Of a DNA stretch of 64,000 nt, positions 31,614 to 43,963 are shown piece by piece. This stretch comes from Auricularia sp. M13 (Eukaryota > Basidiomycota > Agaricomycetes > Auriculariales > Auriculariaceae). A model generated the notes under the pieces. The model had not been told where the DNA came from and searched no databases. It saw nothing but the letters and a program-made list of their open reading frames with translations. Made by a program: the position numbers and the translations under genes. Every line of letters begins with the position of its first letter. Within the stretch, counting starts at the first letter, position 1. Location of the stretch: assembly GCA_037042915.1 (NCBI GenBank), contig CM073201.1, positions 806,001 to 870,000 of the forward strand, in the 5' to 3' direction.

Positions 31614-31929
31614 CCCAATTGCTGATGATTCACGAGAACCGTTACGACTTGCCAATTCATGACTGAAGCGACGGCCAAACGGACATCTGGGCTATAAACG
31701 GACCTTTCAGCTTTCTTTTCCATTTCTTTCCATATCGGTCAGCGAGACTGTTCGAGTTGTAGCCTAACCTCTGTAGCGTAATTCGTCGGGACACACATCA
31801 ATGCTGTACTTTACACTACAATGTACTCTAATATCGTCACTAACAGGAAGCCATACACGTCCTTGAAGTTTGTCCTTCTCTCGAGTGCCATGCATAGTAC
31901 AGCACAATGAAAGTCCGGTCCCCCCAATC
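31614..31929. other. Convergent 3' intergenic region
   Basis: 316 bp between the stops of the CK2 alpha-like gene and the F-box gene on the opposite strand. Nothing beyond 3' UTR sequence is expected or seen. Confidence 0.35.
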
Positions 31930-33370
31930 TCAATATCTGAATGCAAACCCGGGATGGGCGGGCAACTGGCGGCCGGTGCGCTTGAACCAGCGCAGCTCGC
32001 CGCCGTCCCACGGCGCGAGGCGGATGTGCAGGTCGGGCTCGGGCGAGAGTATCTCCGAGCGGCGCACCTCGATGAGGGTGAGGTCCGGACAGCGCGTGTG
32101 CAGCGCGTTGAGCGAGGGCCGGATGAGGTCGTACACGGGGTCCACCGAGATGACGTCGCCCATCGGGCAGCGCAGCGAGACGGACTTGAGCGTGGGCGGG
32201 CCCGACGACAGGATCGTCGTGAAGAGCTGAGGGAGCTGCGGCAAGAGCAATGACCATGCGTGAGAAACCATCGATGCGCGTGCAGAATGGATGCTGCAGG
32301 CTTACATCGCGTACCGTCAGCTGCGCGGTGAAGAATTGCAGGCTGGGGCAGACGGCAAATATGCGGGCCATCAGCGTGGGCGTCTCCTTCGGGTGAAAGT
32401 TGTGCGGCAGCTGGATGCTGAGCAGCTTGTCCGCCTGGAGGAGCCCGACGAGCGACAGGATGCCCTCGTGCGTGATCTTGTCCGCGGAACTGAACAGCGC
32501 GAGGTGCGGCAGCAACCGTCCCTTCCCCTGCTTCTCTGCGCTGTACCCCGCAACATCGATGCCCAGCGTCGCCAGCTCCAACTGGGGGAAGTTTTCGGGA
32601 CTCGTGATCAGTTCCAAGGGCTGCACCTGGTTGGGAAAGATCTCGAGACATCGCACGCTCGGGAAGGCTTGTGCGATGTTGACTTCGAGCGGGTCGCAGA
32701 AAAGGAGACGCAGCTCCACGCAGACTGGGAATACGAGCGCCGGCCGCGGGAGGAGGAACTGGGCGAGTCCGTAGCCTGTAAGACGAAGGTCCTCCAGAGT
32801 CGGCGCGCAAACCTCGAGCAAGCGCTCCAGATAGTCGTTGTCAAAGTGATTGTGGAGTCTAGAACCGGCGTCAAACGCGAGATATCTGAGAGGAGGCAGC
32901 TTCATGAGAAGGGGGGCTAGTTCTGGCTGCCAGGAAATGTCCATGTCGGTGAGGTTTGGCATGTCGGCGATGACATCTATCACGCGCGGCTCGGCGTCAA
33001 CAATCCGATCGAGATGAGGGAGGCTGAGAGCGCGGAGGTGGGGCATAAGCTCGAGCACGTTGACGACGAGTCCGGTGAGCGCCGCGGCTCGTTGGCTGTA
33101 ATAGCGGAGGTTGGTACCGAGCTTGAGCACACGCACGTACTTCCCGAGCCGCGGCGCGCCCTCTATGGTCTCGAGGCAGCGGACAGTGGGCTCATTGAGC
33201 ACGCGTTGGAAGTCGAGGACGCGATAGAGCTCCTGTTCTGCGAGAAACCGCAGGTCACGCGACACCCGGCAGAGCACAACTAACGCGGCATCGGGCGCCA
33301 GCCACACTATTCGCTCGAGAATGTCGTACAGCAGCTGGGGCGGCGGCGGCGCTGCCGCGTCCTGCGACAT
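31930..33370 (-). CDS. F-box/LRR-like protein
   Basis: Two exons (33370-32306, 32235-31930) give 456 residues. The N-terminus is an F-box-like helix set: PQLLYDILERIVWLAPDAAL, VLCRVSRDLRFLAEQELYRV. It is followed by LRR-like repeats such as LRALSLPHLDRIVD, NLTDMDISWQPELAPLL, LRYLAFDAGSRLHNHF, and LKSVSLRCPMGDVISV. The end is HPGFAFRY. This is the architecture of the large agaricomycete F-box family whose members act as substrate receptors of SCF ligases. The specific target is unknown. Confidence 0.82.
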
Positions 33371-34150
33371 GGACGCGATCGATATCTGTGGCGTGAAGCC
33401 AGGCTAGATATAAACACGGACAAATTATCTCTCCTTTCTCATGACGTTGACGCGCTTTACACAGCGAAGTAACCCCCAAAGGTCGGCGGTGGTCTGGGCA
33501 GCGCTGAGTGGGGTGGGGAAGGAATGCAGTATCTCCACGCTGCATTGGCGTCATGGCCCGAATATGGGCCGAATATGGCAAAATAAAGCCGCTGCGTCCA
33601 GAGCGATGGTCTGCAATGAACAGTCCCCATGGTCCATAGGGCCGGATCGGCCAGTGTAGCGCGACTTTGAGGGAGCACGACAAGCCATCTAGGACAAGAG
33701 GGTAAACTAACTTCAGATCCCGACTGCATGTCCTCCTTCTCAGTTATTGAAAGGAGCGTTCCAACATTAGCCCTTCTGAAGGTATGCAGACGACAAAGCG
33801 AAAACTCGGCATTATGACGGATTGGCGAGGGGGCGAGAGCGAGGTACCCACGCGCCGAGATGAACGTATCCCATGCAGTAGTGGACAAGGCATGCGTTCG
33901 TCCCTCCATCGTGGACGCGACCCAAGGCCAAGGGCAATTCTTCGGCGATATCGCATCCCTGGGACTCAGCGAAAACTCTCCAAGGACAGTTGGTTTGACA
34001 GGTTCTGCGCATTGTCGAGAAACGCATAGCTGCATAATATTTTTTTTCGCGGGGCTCGTGACGGCATGCAACAAAGAACATAAGGTCGACAAAAAAGCAC
34101 CATCGGCATCGGCAGAGCGAGAAATGTCGGCGAGCGCGCGGCGTGGGCGT
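33371..34150. other. Intergenic region, nothing recognised
   Basis: 780 bp between the F-box gene start and the RPS18 stop, both on the minus strand. A long frame crosses it on the minus strand but extends through the last RPS18 intron and is not gene-like. The F-box promoter must lie at the left end. Confidence 0.35.
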
Positions 34151-34951
34151 TTAGCCGCGCTTCTTCGACACACCGACGGTCTTTCCGCGACGACCTGCGG
34201 ACACGGGGCGTCAGCAACGAGGGATAGCAGAATGGATGGAAGCGCATAGGATTCCCAGAGGACCAGGGAAAGGACGGGCAGGATGGGCAAGGCAAATGGG
34301 ACGCAGAGAGCACGCAAAACGCACCTGTCGTCTTGGTGTGCTGGCCGCGGACGCGCAGGCCCCAGAAGTGGCGCAGGCCGCGGTGGGCGCGGATCTTCTT
34401 GAGGCGCTCGAGGTCGTCGCGCAGCTTCGAGTCGACGGCGTTGGAGACGAGCTGCGAGTTCTTGCCGTCGACGATGTCCTTCTGCCTGTTCAGGAACCAC
34501 GTCGGGATCTTGAACTGCGTCGGGTTCTGGATGATCGTCACGATGCGCTCCAGCTCGTCCGAGTTCAGGTCGCCCGCGCTGCAGAGCGTAAATAGCGTCA
34601 GTTACTGAATAATAAGATGGGAAATAATATGGGAATGCAAGGCGGCAGACGGGCAGGGTTTGTCTAATGTAATGAAAGTGGCAGAAAGTAATGGTAACAC
34701 CAAAACACGAACGCGCAACCGCAACTCACCGCTTGTTGAGGTCCACATCGGCCTTCTTGCAGACGATGTTGGCGTACCGGCGGCCAACACCCTTGATCTC
34801 CGTCAAGGCGTACATGACCTTGCGCTTGCCATCGACGTTCGTGTTGAGCAGACGCAGGATGTGCTAAATCGCGCTCAGTCAGTCAGTCGGTCAATAATGC
34901 CAGCGCGCGCACTTGGAACTGGACGTTGGGGTCCGGCGCGACGAGCGACAT
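34151..34951 (-). CDS. RPS18: Cytosolic 40S ribosomal protein S18 (uS13)
   Basis: Four exons (34951-34913, 34863-34730, 34578-34325, 34194-34151) give 156 residues, the usual length. The sequence is unmistakable: [113 protein letters not shown]. uS13 lies at the head of the small subunit and contacts the P-site tRNA and intersubunit bridges. The two longer introns (151 and 130 bp) are about twice the local norm; ribosomal protein introns often carry snoRNAs, but I cannot identify one here. Confidence 0.97.
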
Positions 34952-36526
34952 GCTGGGTCTTGAGGCGGGTTTTGAGGAGGAAGCCGGACGGCGGTTGTTT
35001 TGATGATGCCAATAAGGTTCGCGCCGGATGGAAGCGGAGCGTGAAACTGTGCAGCCGCCGTCTTCGCAATCAGCAACTTGGAACAAATGTGCGATGCTCC
35101 ATTGGCGCAGAGAAAGGTTTCCAGCCGGAATTTACGTTCCCGATAATATTGAGAGACAAAAACGGCGATGTGTAATGGTGCGCTCTGCAGAAAAGTACAG
35201 GCCTGCCTGTCTCAAGCAATTCCAGAATCCCTGGATGGCTCCTGAGAGTTTTGCTGTATGAGTGAGATAAATGAGTTTCATGCAAAGGCGGTGTCGGGAG
35301 GTAGATGGCGACCGACCATACTCGACAGCTCCCAACAGACGGCGTCCAGTTTCCAAGGAGTTCAAACACCCACCGCCAGCAACCTCGTACCATATTTTCC
35401 AACTTCGCTCAATGTATGCCGAATCCGACTTGGCGGTCGCATCCCTATCCAGGGGCAGGCATTAACAGCCCATTCAAGTTGTCTCACCGCATCCCTATCA
35501 TTCGGCCAATGAACCTCGCCCATTGACTCGTAGAAGTGCTCATCAGCGGAGAGCTGCAACTGAATGAGGTGGGAGCATTGTCGAAGACGCCTTCCTCTGC
35601 GTGAGCTCACTCGGGCTGAGTGCCTTCCATCCCCTGCACGGCTGATTGACCGTCGCACGGCTTCTCGTATTGCTAGAGCAACAGCGCTACTGTAGCTAGT
35701 GTAACTTATCTCTTAACGCCTCTCTTCTCCCGCTGACTGAGATGCATTTGGCTTGCCTCAGTGCCAGTGGGAGAATGGGATGGCAGGCCGAGGGAGTGCA
35801 TCCCGTTGAAGGCATGCCAATGTCAACATCGTTTGGCTGTTGAAATTAAAAGCTGTTGAAGCGAAATTCACCCGAAATGAGATGTGTGTGCCACACACCG
35901 CGCCTGGTAAAGCGATACATACTCGTCTTCGAGGGGGGATTCCAAATGAAAGCTCCCGATCAGAGCGCCAGAGTTTTGAATCTGATCCCGCGAAGCTCCA
36001 GGCCGGGGCGGGCACGACTAGAGCGGTGGAGAAGGGGCGTGGAGCGGGATTGTCAGCAGCAGCGGGCGCGAATGGCGGGAGGGGCGCGTGCGTCGGTGTT
36101 TGGCCATGGGGAGCGAGCGATCCCTGGATGGGAGCACTGTCCACTATCCCGCGGCAGGTTGACGTGCAGAGGACGAGCCTGGCCCCGCGGGCGCTGAGGG
36201 CGCCCGTTTGGGCGTGCAGGCGTTCGGAGCCTGGTTCGGCGCGCCAGGCCGCGGGAGTGCTCTGAAAGTTGCAGAGAAAAGTGTCTGGGAGGGTGAGATG
36301 TGCGTCTGCTAGATGCCTTTGGAATCAGTAGACGGTGTGCTGGACGGGAATGTTGTGTTTTTACAGAGGTAAGTCGGGCAGCGGGTGCCTATGACATACA
36401 ATGCCGTGCCGGAGGGCGGGTGCCGTGCCGGATCAGAAAATGCTCATAGAGCTGGGTGATCGACCGACCCCGAGCCCGCCCAGCTCTCGCTCTTCTCTAC
36501 CGTTACGCTCGCCCTGCGCTGCAGCC
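34952..36526. other. Long intergenic region between RPS18 and the Zn2Cys6 factor
   Basis: About 1.57 kb between divergent genes. It should contain the RPS18 promoter near the left end and the regulator promoter near the right end. No coding exon is convincing; open frames near 35840-36265 lack any recognised feature. Confidence 0.4.
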
Positions 36527-39476
36527 ATGGACCCGCCGCCGCCGCCCATTGGGAACGCGTACGCCGTGCTCGCTGTCGCTGACGACGCCGAGGACTGACG
36601 CGTGTGTGCGCACAGGGCGATCCGGTCGCGCGTGACGGTTGTATGCACCGAGGTGCGCGCTCTCCCTGCTGCGCGCCGGCGCTTGCTCACTGCTGTTGCT
36701 GACGCCGCGCCCAGTGCAAGCGCCTGAAGCTCAAATGCGACCGCCGCGCGCCGTGCGGGTCGTGCATCAAGCGCGGCACGGCGCTCAAATGCCAGTACTC
36801 CGTCGAGGCCAGAGACAAAATGTCCGTGCTCACTGCTCAGCCCGACATGACACCTGGGATACTCACACCGCATACAGCGACGTCCAGACGCTGCACAACC
36901 GCATCCTGGTCATCGAGAACACGCTGCAGATGCAGCAGCAGCCGCCCGCGTCGGCAGAGGGGCGCGGCACCGCAGCGCGTCCGACGCTCGCCGCCGGCCA
37001 GCTCTTCGTCAGCATCGACGACGCCAGCGCGCTCTGGATCGACCAGCTGCAGCTCGTCCCCGCCGACCTCGCTCCAGCAGACGACGCCGCCGCCGGCCGC
37101 GCCGGCCCCGACCTGCCCGACCCCGCGCTCTTCGCGTCCGCCGGCGCCGGCGCCGGCCTGCCCGCCGCGCTGCTCGACGCGCTCCCGCCGCACGACATGC
37201 GCCCGCACCTGCTTGACGCGCTCGACGACGTCCTCAGGCTGCATTCCGCGCTGCACGCCGCGCACCTCAAAACCCGCATGCTCGCGCTCTTCGACCCCGC
37301 ACCGCCGCACCCGCCGTCCTGGAGCTTCGTCGCCCTCGCCTGCGCGGCGTGGGCCATCGGCTCGCAGACATGGCTGGGCAGCCACCACAGCGAGCGGCTG
37401 GACTCGCCCTGGGCGTACGACCCTGACCGCCTCATTGACCTTTCAGAGCACGCCCTCATCGTCTACGACCGCACGCGCCGGGACGCCGCATGCGACCCGG
37501 ACTACGTCCAGGCGCTCCTCCTCCAGATGCTCTTCCGCCTGAACGACGGCGCGCCGAGGGTCCACAGCACCGTCTACCCTGCTCTGCACAAGGCCGTCGC
37601 AGCCGCGCGCTCGATCGGACTGGGGGTGGATCCAGGCGACACCCCTGGCCGCTTCAGCTTGTTTGAAGCAGAGACCAGGCGCCGCGTCTGGTGGGACCTG
37701 CTGTACTTCGACCTGTACGTCCCAGCGCTGTTAGGCATACACTCACACTTGACTCACGATTGGCAGTTTCGTCTCCGAGGCCCTGGGCCACCCTCACATT
37801 ATCCCTGATGGCTCGTTCTCCACCACCCTTCCAGCAGAGTGCGACGACTTGCAATTTGACGTACATTCAAACGCCCTGCCGCCACTCAGCAATTCTGAAG
37901 CTGGGCGAGACAACTCCTTCATTGTGCTGCGCTGCCGGCAAGTCCGCTTTTTAACGTCAATGTCGCGCTTTTGCTCAACGGTTTCTGCAGTCTTGTCCAG
38001 CTTTTCAAAGGGATAAAACATCGCATGAGCGGGGAGCCGAACTCGGAGCTGTCACTGGAGACCGCGCAGTCGTGCCAGGCAGACTTGCAGGAGTGGCTGA
38101 GCGATGTCCCACCGCAACTGCGCTTCGAGCCGACGTACAGCGAGTCGCCGTCGCCCGTCTCGCCCGACGAGCACGCGCCGGGACCTGTGACGCTGGCCCA
38201 GCGCGCGGCGCTCGTTTTGCTCGTACAGGCGCGCGTGCTGCAGCTCTTCCTCCCGCTGGCAGCCGTGCGCAAGGCGGCGGCGACGCCGGCGCACTTCGCC
38301 GTCGTCAGCGCCGCACACGCGGTCGTCGGCGCGGCGCGGCACCTGCTGCCCGGCCGCGTGCCGCACTACGTCTTCGCGCGCGCGGCGTTCGGCGGCGCGG
38401 TGGCGTGCGCGGTCGAGCTGCTGCGCGACCCCGCCGCGCTGCTCGCCGTGCCCGCGCGCGAGGCCGTCACCGACGCGCTCGCGCTGTTCTGCGCGGCGGA
38501 CGGCGCCGCCGCGCGCGTGCTGCGCGCGCTGCTGGCTAAGGGGCGCGGGCTGAGACGCGGGCCTAAGGCGGGCGAGAAGCGTAAACGCGGCGCGGAGGAC
38601 GGCGCGGTGGACGCGGAGGACGTCGAGGAGATGGCGCCGGGGACGGTGCTGCCGTTCCTCGGCCCCGCGATATGCGTCGCGCGCCCCGCGCCGACGCCCC
38701 CGCCGCCGCCTGTCCCGCGCGAGCGGGAGAGGGAGAGGGAGAAGGAGAAGGAGCGCGATCCGAAGCCGCGCCCGCAGCTTGCCATCCGCGTGCGCCCGGA
38801 CAACGCGGGCAAGGTCAAGACGGAGCCCAGCACGCCCATCGTCGCGCCCGCCCGACGCGAGCCCGTGCCGATCCGCCCGACGCCGCCGTCGCACGCCAAG
38901 CCGCCGCAGGCGCAAGCACAACAGCAGCACAGAAAAGCGCCACAACCACAACCTCCGCCGCCGCCGCCGATTCCCCCGCCGTCCGTGGTGTACGGCGCGA
39001 CGTCCGCCGCGGCGTACGTCGAGGGCGTCCCGCCGCCGCGCCGGTCGTCCGTCGTGCCCATGGACACCGGCCCGCCACCGCCGCCGCTACCGCTGCCGCC
39101 GCCCGCGCCGCCGCCGATGGACGCGTATGTCTCGTATGCGGACGCCCCGACGACCGCGCCGACGGCGACAACCGCGGGCCCGGGGATGTACGCGGCGTCG
39201 TACGGCCCGCCGCCGTACGCGCCGTACTACTACATGCCGCCGCCGCCCGAGGCGATGATGTACGATGTGCAGATGCGCGGGGGCGGGGGCGAGATGATGG
39301 ATGTGTCTGGTGGAGGCGGAGGAGGAGGTGGGGAGAGGGCGGGCTCGTCGGCGAGCGAGAGTAGTGGCGCGCCGCCGCCGCGCGTGTGGAATACGACGGA
39401 CAACACGCGGTTCTCGCGCTGGACTTTTGACGACCAGGGCTGGAGGGAGACTGGCGAGCCTGAGCCGCCGTCGTGA
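36527..39476 (+). CDS. Zn2Cys6 fungal transcription factor
   Basis: Six exons (36527-36558, 36616-36652, 36715-36821, 36878-37714, 37767-37941, 38001-39476) give about 887 residues. Splicing assembles the binuclear zinc cluster near residues 20-50: VVCTECKRLKLKC, DRRAPCGSCIKRG, TALKCQYS, with all six cysteines. A coiled segment follows (DVQTLHNRILVIENTLQMQQ) and then the fungal transcription factor domain in the middle, with RRRVWWDLLYFDLFVSEALG and GRPxLI-like HPHIIPDGSFSTTLP. The C-terminal 250 residues are Pro/Gly-rich with polyproline runs and charged patches, probably an activation region, ending FSRWTFDDQGWRETG. The join between exons 5 and 6 is the least certain. Target genes are unknown. 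Confidence 0.88.
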
Positions 39477-40840
39477 GTCAGTCCTCCCCAGATTTTCGTA
39501 TTTTCGGTTTCGTTTTCTTTTTTCGTTTTTCGTTTTTCGTTTTTCGTTTTTGTTTTTCGGTGGTATATGTACTGTATACAGGTGACCCGTCTTGTTCGAG
39601 TCTTGTTTGCAGTGGAGGGTGGATATGGGATTGTATATCATCACCTCTCTATAGATAGCAAAAGATTTCTGTACCCCACGTCTGTTGTGCTTTCTTTTCT
39701 TGACTTCAGAATCAGCGATTGCGCTCATCTGTGCCTGTCCGTGCCCATGCAAGAGCGCTGTCGTAGCGCGCCATTTCGCTGGGTTCAGGGTCCATGTGGA
39801 TCCGGCGCGTGATGTCATGTAATAGCCCCTGACCGGAGTCTGAAGTCGTGCTTGTATTTCTCTTCCCTGCTTTGCTCGCTCCTGTTTGCTCGAGCTGGCG
39901 ATCTTAGGGCCGGCAGGGACTATCGTGACTCCAGACGCGCGTCTTTCCGGGGCTACATTGTTGCGTTTACGAGTACTTGATGCTGAACTCCGAGTCTTCG
40001 GTCGTCTGGAGGGCCTGCCCACGTGAGCCCGTGCATGGTGTTTCTTGCAGGTGCTCTCAGGCTACGGCTGTGGGTTTCGACGTTGGATGAACGGCTTCGT
40101 TCACGTCCTCGGAGATCAAGGATCGCTCGCGCCCACTGCGGAATGGCTGATCCACGGACTACTGCTGCACCCCTTGCCCTGCAAAGCGGTCGACATATCT
40201 GCTCTCTGGTTCTTCATGTGGAGTATAGTTCCGCCAGGAAGTGTTATGACTCTGGTGCGCATCCCCTCAGGGCTATAATGTTACGCTCGTGCTCGTTCAA
40301 AGTCTCCGACATGTCCATGGAGGGGTCCGTCCCTTTCTTGACACCACGTGAACTCATTCGGACGGTCTCTGCTCGTGTGCTGTAGCTGGCATTCTCTCAA
40401 CGATGAAGAGCCGCGTTCAGGTCTTCTGACTATGACGGCTGTCTCATACATACCACAGGATGACGCGCGTTTTGCCACACCGCGTCAGCCAGGCATCCCA
40501 CCTGGCGGCCTCGGTGCGGCAGCACGCTGCGGCCTGATTCGCACGTTGCACCCTTCTTCACAATTCGCATGTGCCATGTCGGTTGACAGGGCGCGACCGT
40601 CGGGATCGGGAACCGACTGAATTGCCAGTCGCATCTTGCACGCGAACCGACCTCCGACTCAACTCCCCAATCGTCTCTGAGTATTCAAGCTCCAGGAACA
40701 ATGCCCATTGTCTGCTTTTTTTTGCCAGTTTTCCGCTGAATTGCTGCCACGGGCAGTTGCCGCTGAGCTCTGTATGAGTCGCGGAATCAAAGCTCGGCAG
40801 CAAAAACTTCTTTGCCTCGTGTTCTTTTGGTAGTAGCACC
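39477..40840. other. Intergenic region, nothing recognised
   Basis: About 1.36 kb. It begins with a T-rich TTTTTCG simple-sequence stretch (about 39500-39560) in the 3' UTR of the transcription factor gene. The remainder shows no supported gene and should contain the aminopeptidase promoter. Confidence 0.4.
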
Positions 40841-43478
40841 ATGCCGCCGCCTCCGCCGCCGCCGCCGATGTGCTTCCCGTTTCTCGGGGGCGGGCGCAGC
40901 ACGGACCGCTCCGTGCGCTCGTCCTCGACGTCGTACTCGGAGACGGACACGCTCAACTCGTCCCGGTCCGGCGGCTCGCCCCGCGTCCCCGCCGACCGGC
41001 TGACGTTCACCTCGTCTGCGCTGCTCTCGCGGCCGTCGCGCCCGGCGACCGTGCAGGTCGAGCGCAAGCCGTCCAAGAGCTCGAAGGAGTCGCCGCCGCT
41101 GTCGCGCACGAACAGCGGCCGGCTGTTCAAGAAGCCGTGGGGGCGCGCGCCGCCGCCGGACACCGCGAGCACGCTCGTCAGCCCGAACAGCGACAAGAAA
41201 TGGTCGATCAAGGAGGAGGGCGACGACGACGACCTGCTCAACAGCGTGCCCGGGCTGCTCAACATCGACTCGCACACCCGGCTCGTGCAGCTCCGGGGCG
41301 AGATGGCCAAGCAGAAGATAGACTATTAGTGCGTTGACGCCTGCTGTGCTGGCAGCCGGCCCTGACGCCCTCCCGTCCATCGCTAGCGTCGTGCCGACGA
41401 CCGACGACCACGGCTCCGAGTACGTTGCGCTGTGCGACCGCCGCCGGCAGTGGATCTCGGGGTAAGCGCGCCCGTGTCCGTCGGCCGCGTGTCGGCTTAG
41501 CTCATGCTGCCTGCTCTGCACCCAGATTCACCGGGACCGCCGGCACGGCCGTGGTCTCGCTCACCGAGGCGCACATGTTCGTCGACTCGCGTTACTGGAC
41601 CCAGGCCGAGCGCGAGTGTAGTCGCGACTGGCTTGTGCACCGCGTCGGCGAGCACGCTGACGTCGTCGACTGGGATAAATGGATACTGGTGCGTATGCCC
41701 TCCCCGAACGCTTCGATCCGACCCTGACAGGCTATTAGGAGGTCCCGCGGGGCAGCAAGGTCGGCATGGACTCGCGCATGCTCACGCACGACTACGCCGT
41801 CTCGCTCAGCCAGCGCATGAACCAGAAGGGCGTGCTGCTCGCGTTCCCGTACCGCAACCTCGTCGACGTGATATGGAAGGACCGGCCCGTGCGCCCGCGC
41901 GACCCCATCTTCGTACTCGACAGCACCTTCACAGGCGAAGAGGCCGCCAACAAGCTCAAGGATTTCCGCGACTGGATGGGCACGCGCGGCGCCGACACCG
42001 CGGGCGCGATGGTCGCGTCGCTCAGCTCGATCGCGTGGCTGCTCAACTTGCGCGGCTCGGACGTGCCGTTCAACCCTGTGTTCCTGTCGTATCTTTACGT
42101 CTCGAGGAGCACGACAGCCAAACGCTCGGTGCTGTTCACTGGCCTGGCGAAGGTCACGCCAGAAGTGCATGAATACCTCGACCGGCTCGGCATCGATGTC
42201 AAAGAGTACAACGACGTGTGGACCTGGCTGCGCCGTCGCGACTGGGGTGACGGCAAGGTGCGCTCCCTCATACTCCCCTCTATCATCGCTGATTTCGTAT
42301 CCGTTGCAGGTCCTGATCACCTCGCAAACACCCTATGCCATCTCATGCATGCTGACCTCCGTGCGCTACGTCGTCGCGCCGTCATGGATAGACGACTCGA
42401 AAGCGATCAAGAACCCGACCGAAATCGCGGGCTTTGAGGCCGCGTACCTGCGCGACGGCGCGGCGTTCGTGCGCTGGCTCGCGTGGATGGACGAGAAGAT
42501 GCAGGCGGGCTTCGAGATCGACGAGTACGAGGCCGGCCGCCGCCTCACGCTGTTCCGCAAGGAGCTGGAGTACTATATGGGCCTCGCGTACGAGAACATT
42601 TCTGCGTCCGGTCCCAACGCGGCCTTGCCGCATTATGTCCCGTCCAAGGTCGCCGCAAGCCCCATCGACCGGCAGACCCCTTATCTTATGTGAGTTTGAA
42701 TATGTTTGTGTAGAGTGTGATTGAGGTTGACGCTGCTGCAGGGATTCTGGTGGACAGTATCTGGATGGAACGTGTGATACTACACGGACTGGTAAGCCTA
42801 ATCTTTTAGCACGAAGACCACCGTTCATTTCTGGGCAGTACATTTTGGTTACCCGACTGAGGAACAGCGCGAAGCTTTCACGCGCGTGCTCCAGGGCCAC
42901 GTACGTCGCAGTCCACTCGAAGCGTGCGTGCACTCATCGCCAAATAGATTGCCATCGACACCGCCGTGTTCCCCGAGGGCACGAGCGGTGCTCAGCTCGA
43001 CGTTCTCGCGCGGCGCATGCTCTGGCGCGACGGGCTCAACTACCACCACGGCACCGGGCACGGCTTCGGGTCGTTCCTGACGGTGCACGAGGGCCCCCAA
43101 TCGTTCTCGAGCAGGGAGGTGCTGCGGCCGGGACACGTGCTGACGAACGAGCCGGGGTACTACAAGGAGGGCGAGTTCGGGATCCGGATCGAGAGCGCGC
43201 TGGTCATCGAGCGCGTCGCGCCGCCCAAGGCGGCCGAGGGCACGTCGTGGCTCGCGTTCCGCCGGCTGACGTGCGTGCCGATCCAGGTCAAGATGGTCAA
43301 GCGCAACATGCTCAGCAAGGACGAGGCCGAGTGGCTGCGGCTGCACAACGCGCTGTGCCTAAAGCGCCTCGCGCCGCTCGTCGCGCACGATAAACGCGCG
43401 GCCAAGTGGCTCAAGAAGGAGTGCCAGCGCGAGTTGCCTGCGGACGCGAAGGCGGGCATCAACATTGATTGGCATTAG
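40841..43478 (+). CDS. AMPP: Xaa-Pro aminopeptidase P (M24B)
   Basis: Eight exons (40841-41328, 41387-41461, 41526-41688, 41739-42257, 42310-42689, 42742-42791, 42839-42900, 42948-43478) give 755 residues. The two creatinase-like N-terminal domains begin at LVQLRGEMAKQKIDYYVVPT. The pita-bread catalytic domain has all metal ligands: the two Asp of DSGGQYLDGTCDTTRT, His in HHGTGHGFGSF, Glu of LTNEPGYYKEG and Glu of GIRIESAL, plus the proton-shuttle His in TVHEGP. The enzyme removes an N-terminal residue before proline and is a dimeric, Mn-dependent cytosolic peptidase. An extra 150 N-terminal residues, Ser/Pro-rich and starting with eight prolines, are not part of the usual enzyme of about 620 residues; an internal start at MCFPFLGGG is possible. 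Confidence 0.93.
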
Positions 43479-43963
43479 GAGTCGTGCTTGGGTCTGAGAC
43501 TCGAGACTGGGACGAGGCTGCGCGATTTTTGTGAGCCCCCACTGCGTATGTTGGCTGCGTCGTGCTTCTTGCTAGGAGAGTGCGCGCGCCGGACTAGTGT
43601 TCGTTGTTCGTTAGATAGCTGTTGTTTTGAATGCGTATTGTTGGGCGTAGCCCGGCTTGTACATCAGGTGCTATAGGTAGTTTTTGCTCTCAATACAGTA
43701 TATGTGTGAACTAGAGCGGATGACGCGGCATGCCTGCATCCCGCCAAAGTCCATGTCACGTGAGTTGTATCAACGCCTGCTTGTCGACTGTCAGAATCAA
43801 ACTCGTGCATAGTAACTGTCTACTAGTCCGTCTGCCTGAAGAAAATTTAGTTGTTTCACTCCAAAGTAGTACATCAGGCCGCAGTTGTAGCTATTGAATT
43901 TGCTCTTCCGACGTCCATCATATGTGGCCACTTTTGCACCGCGCTCCTCCCTCCGAGCCCTAA
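43479..43963. other. Intergenic region, nothing recognised
   Basis: 485 bp between the aminopeptidase stop and the start of the second HtrL/YibB-like gene; presumably 3' UTR plus promoter. Confidence 0.3.

Noticed and set aside
33457-34500. A 347-codon minus-strand frame crossing the 3' part of RPS18
   Set aside because: It runs through the RPS18 exons and introns in another frame and has no conserved features. RPS18 explains the region.
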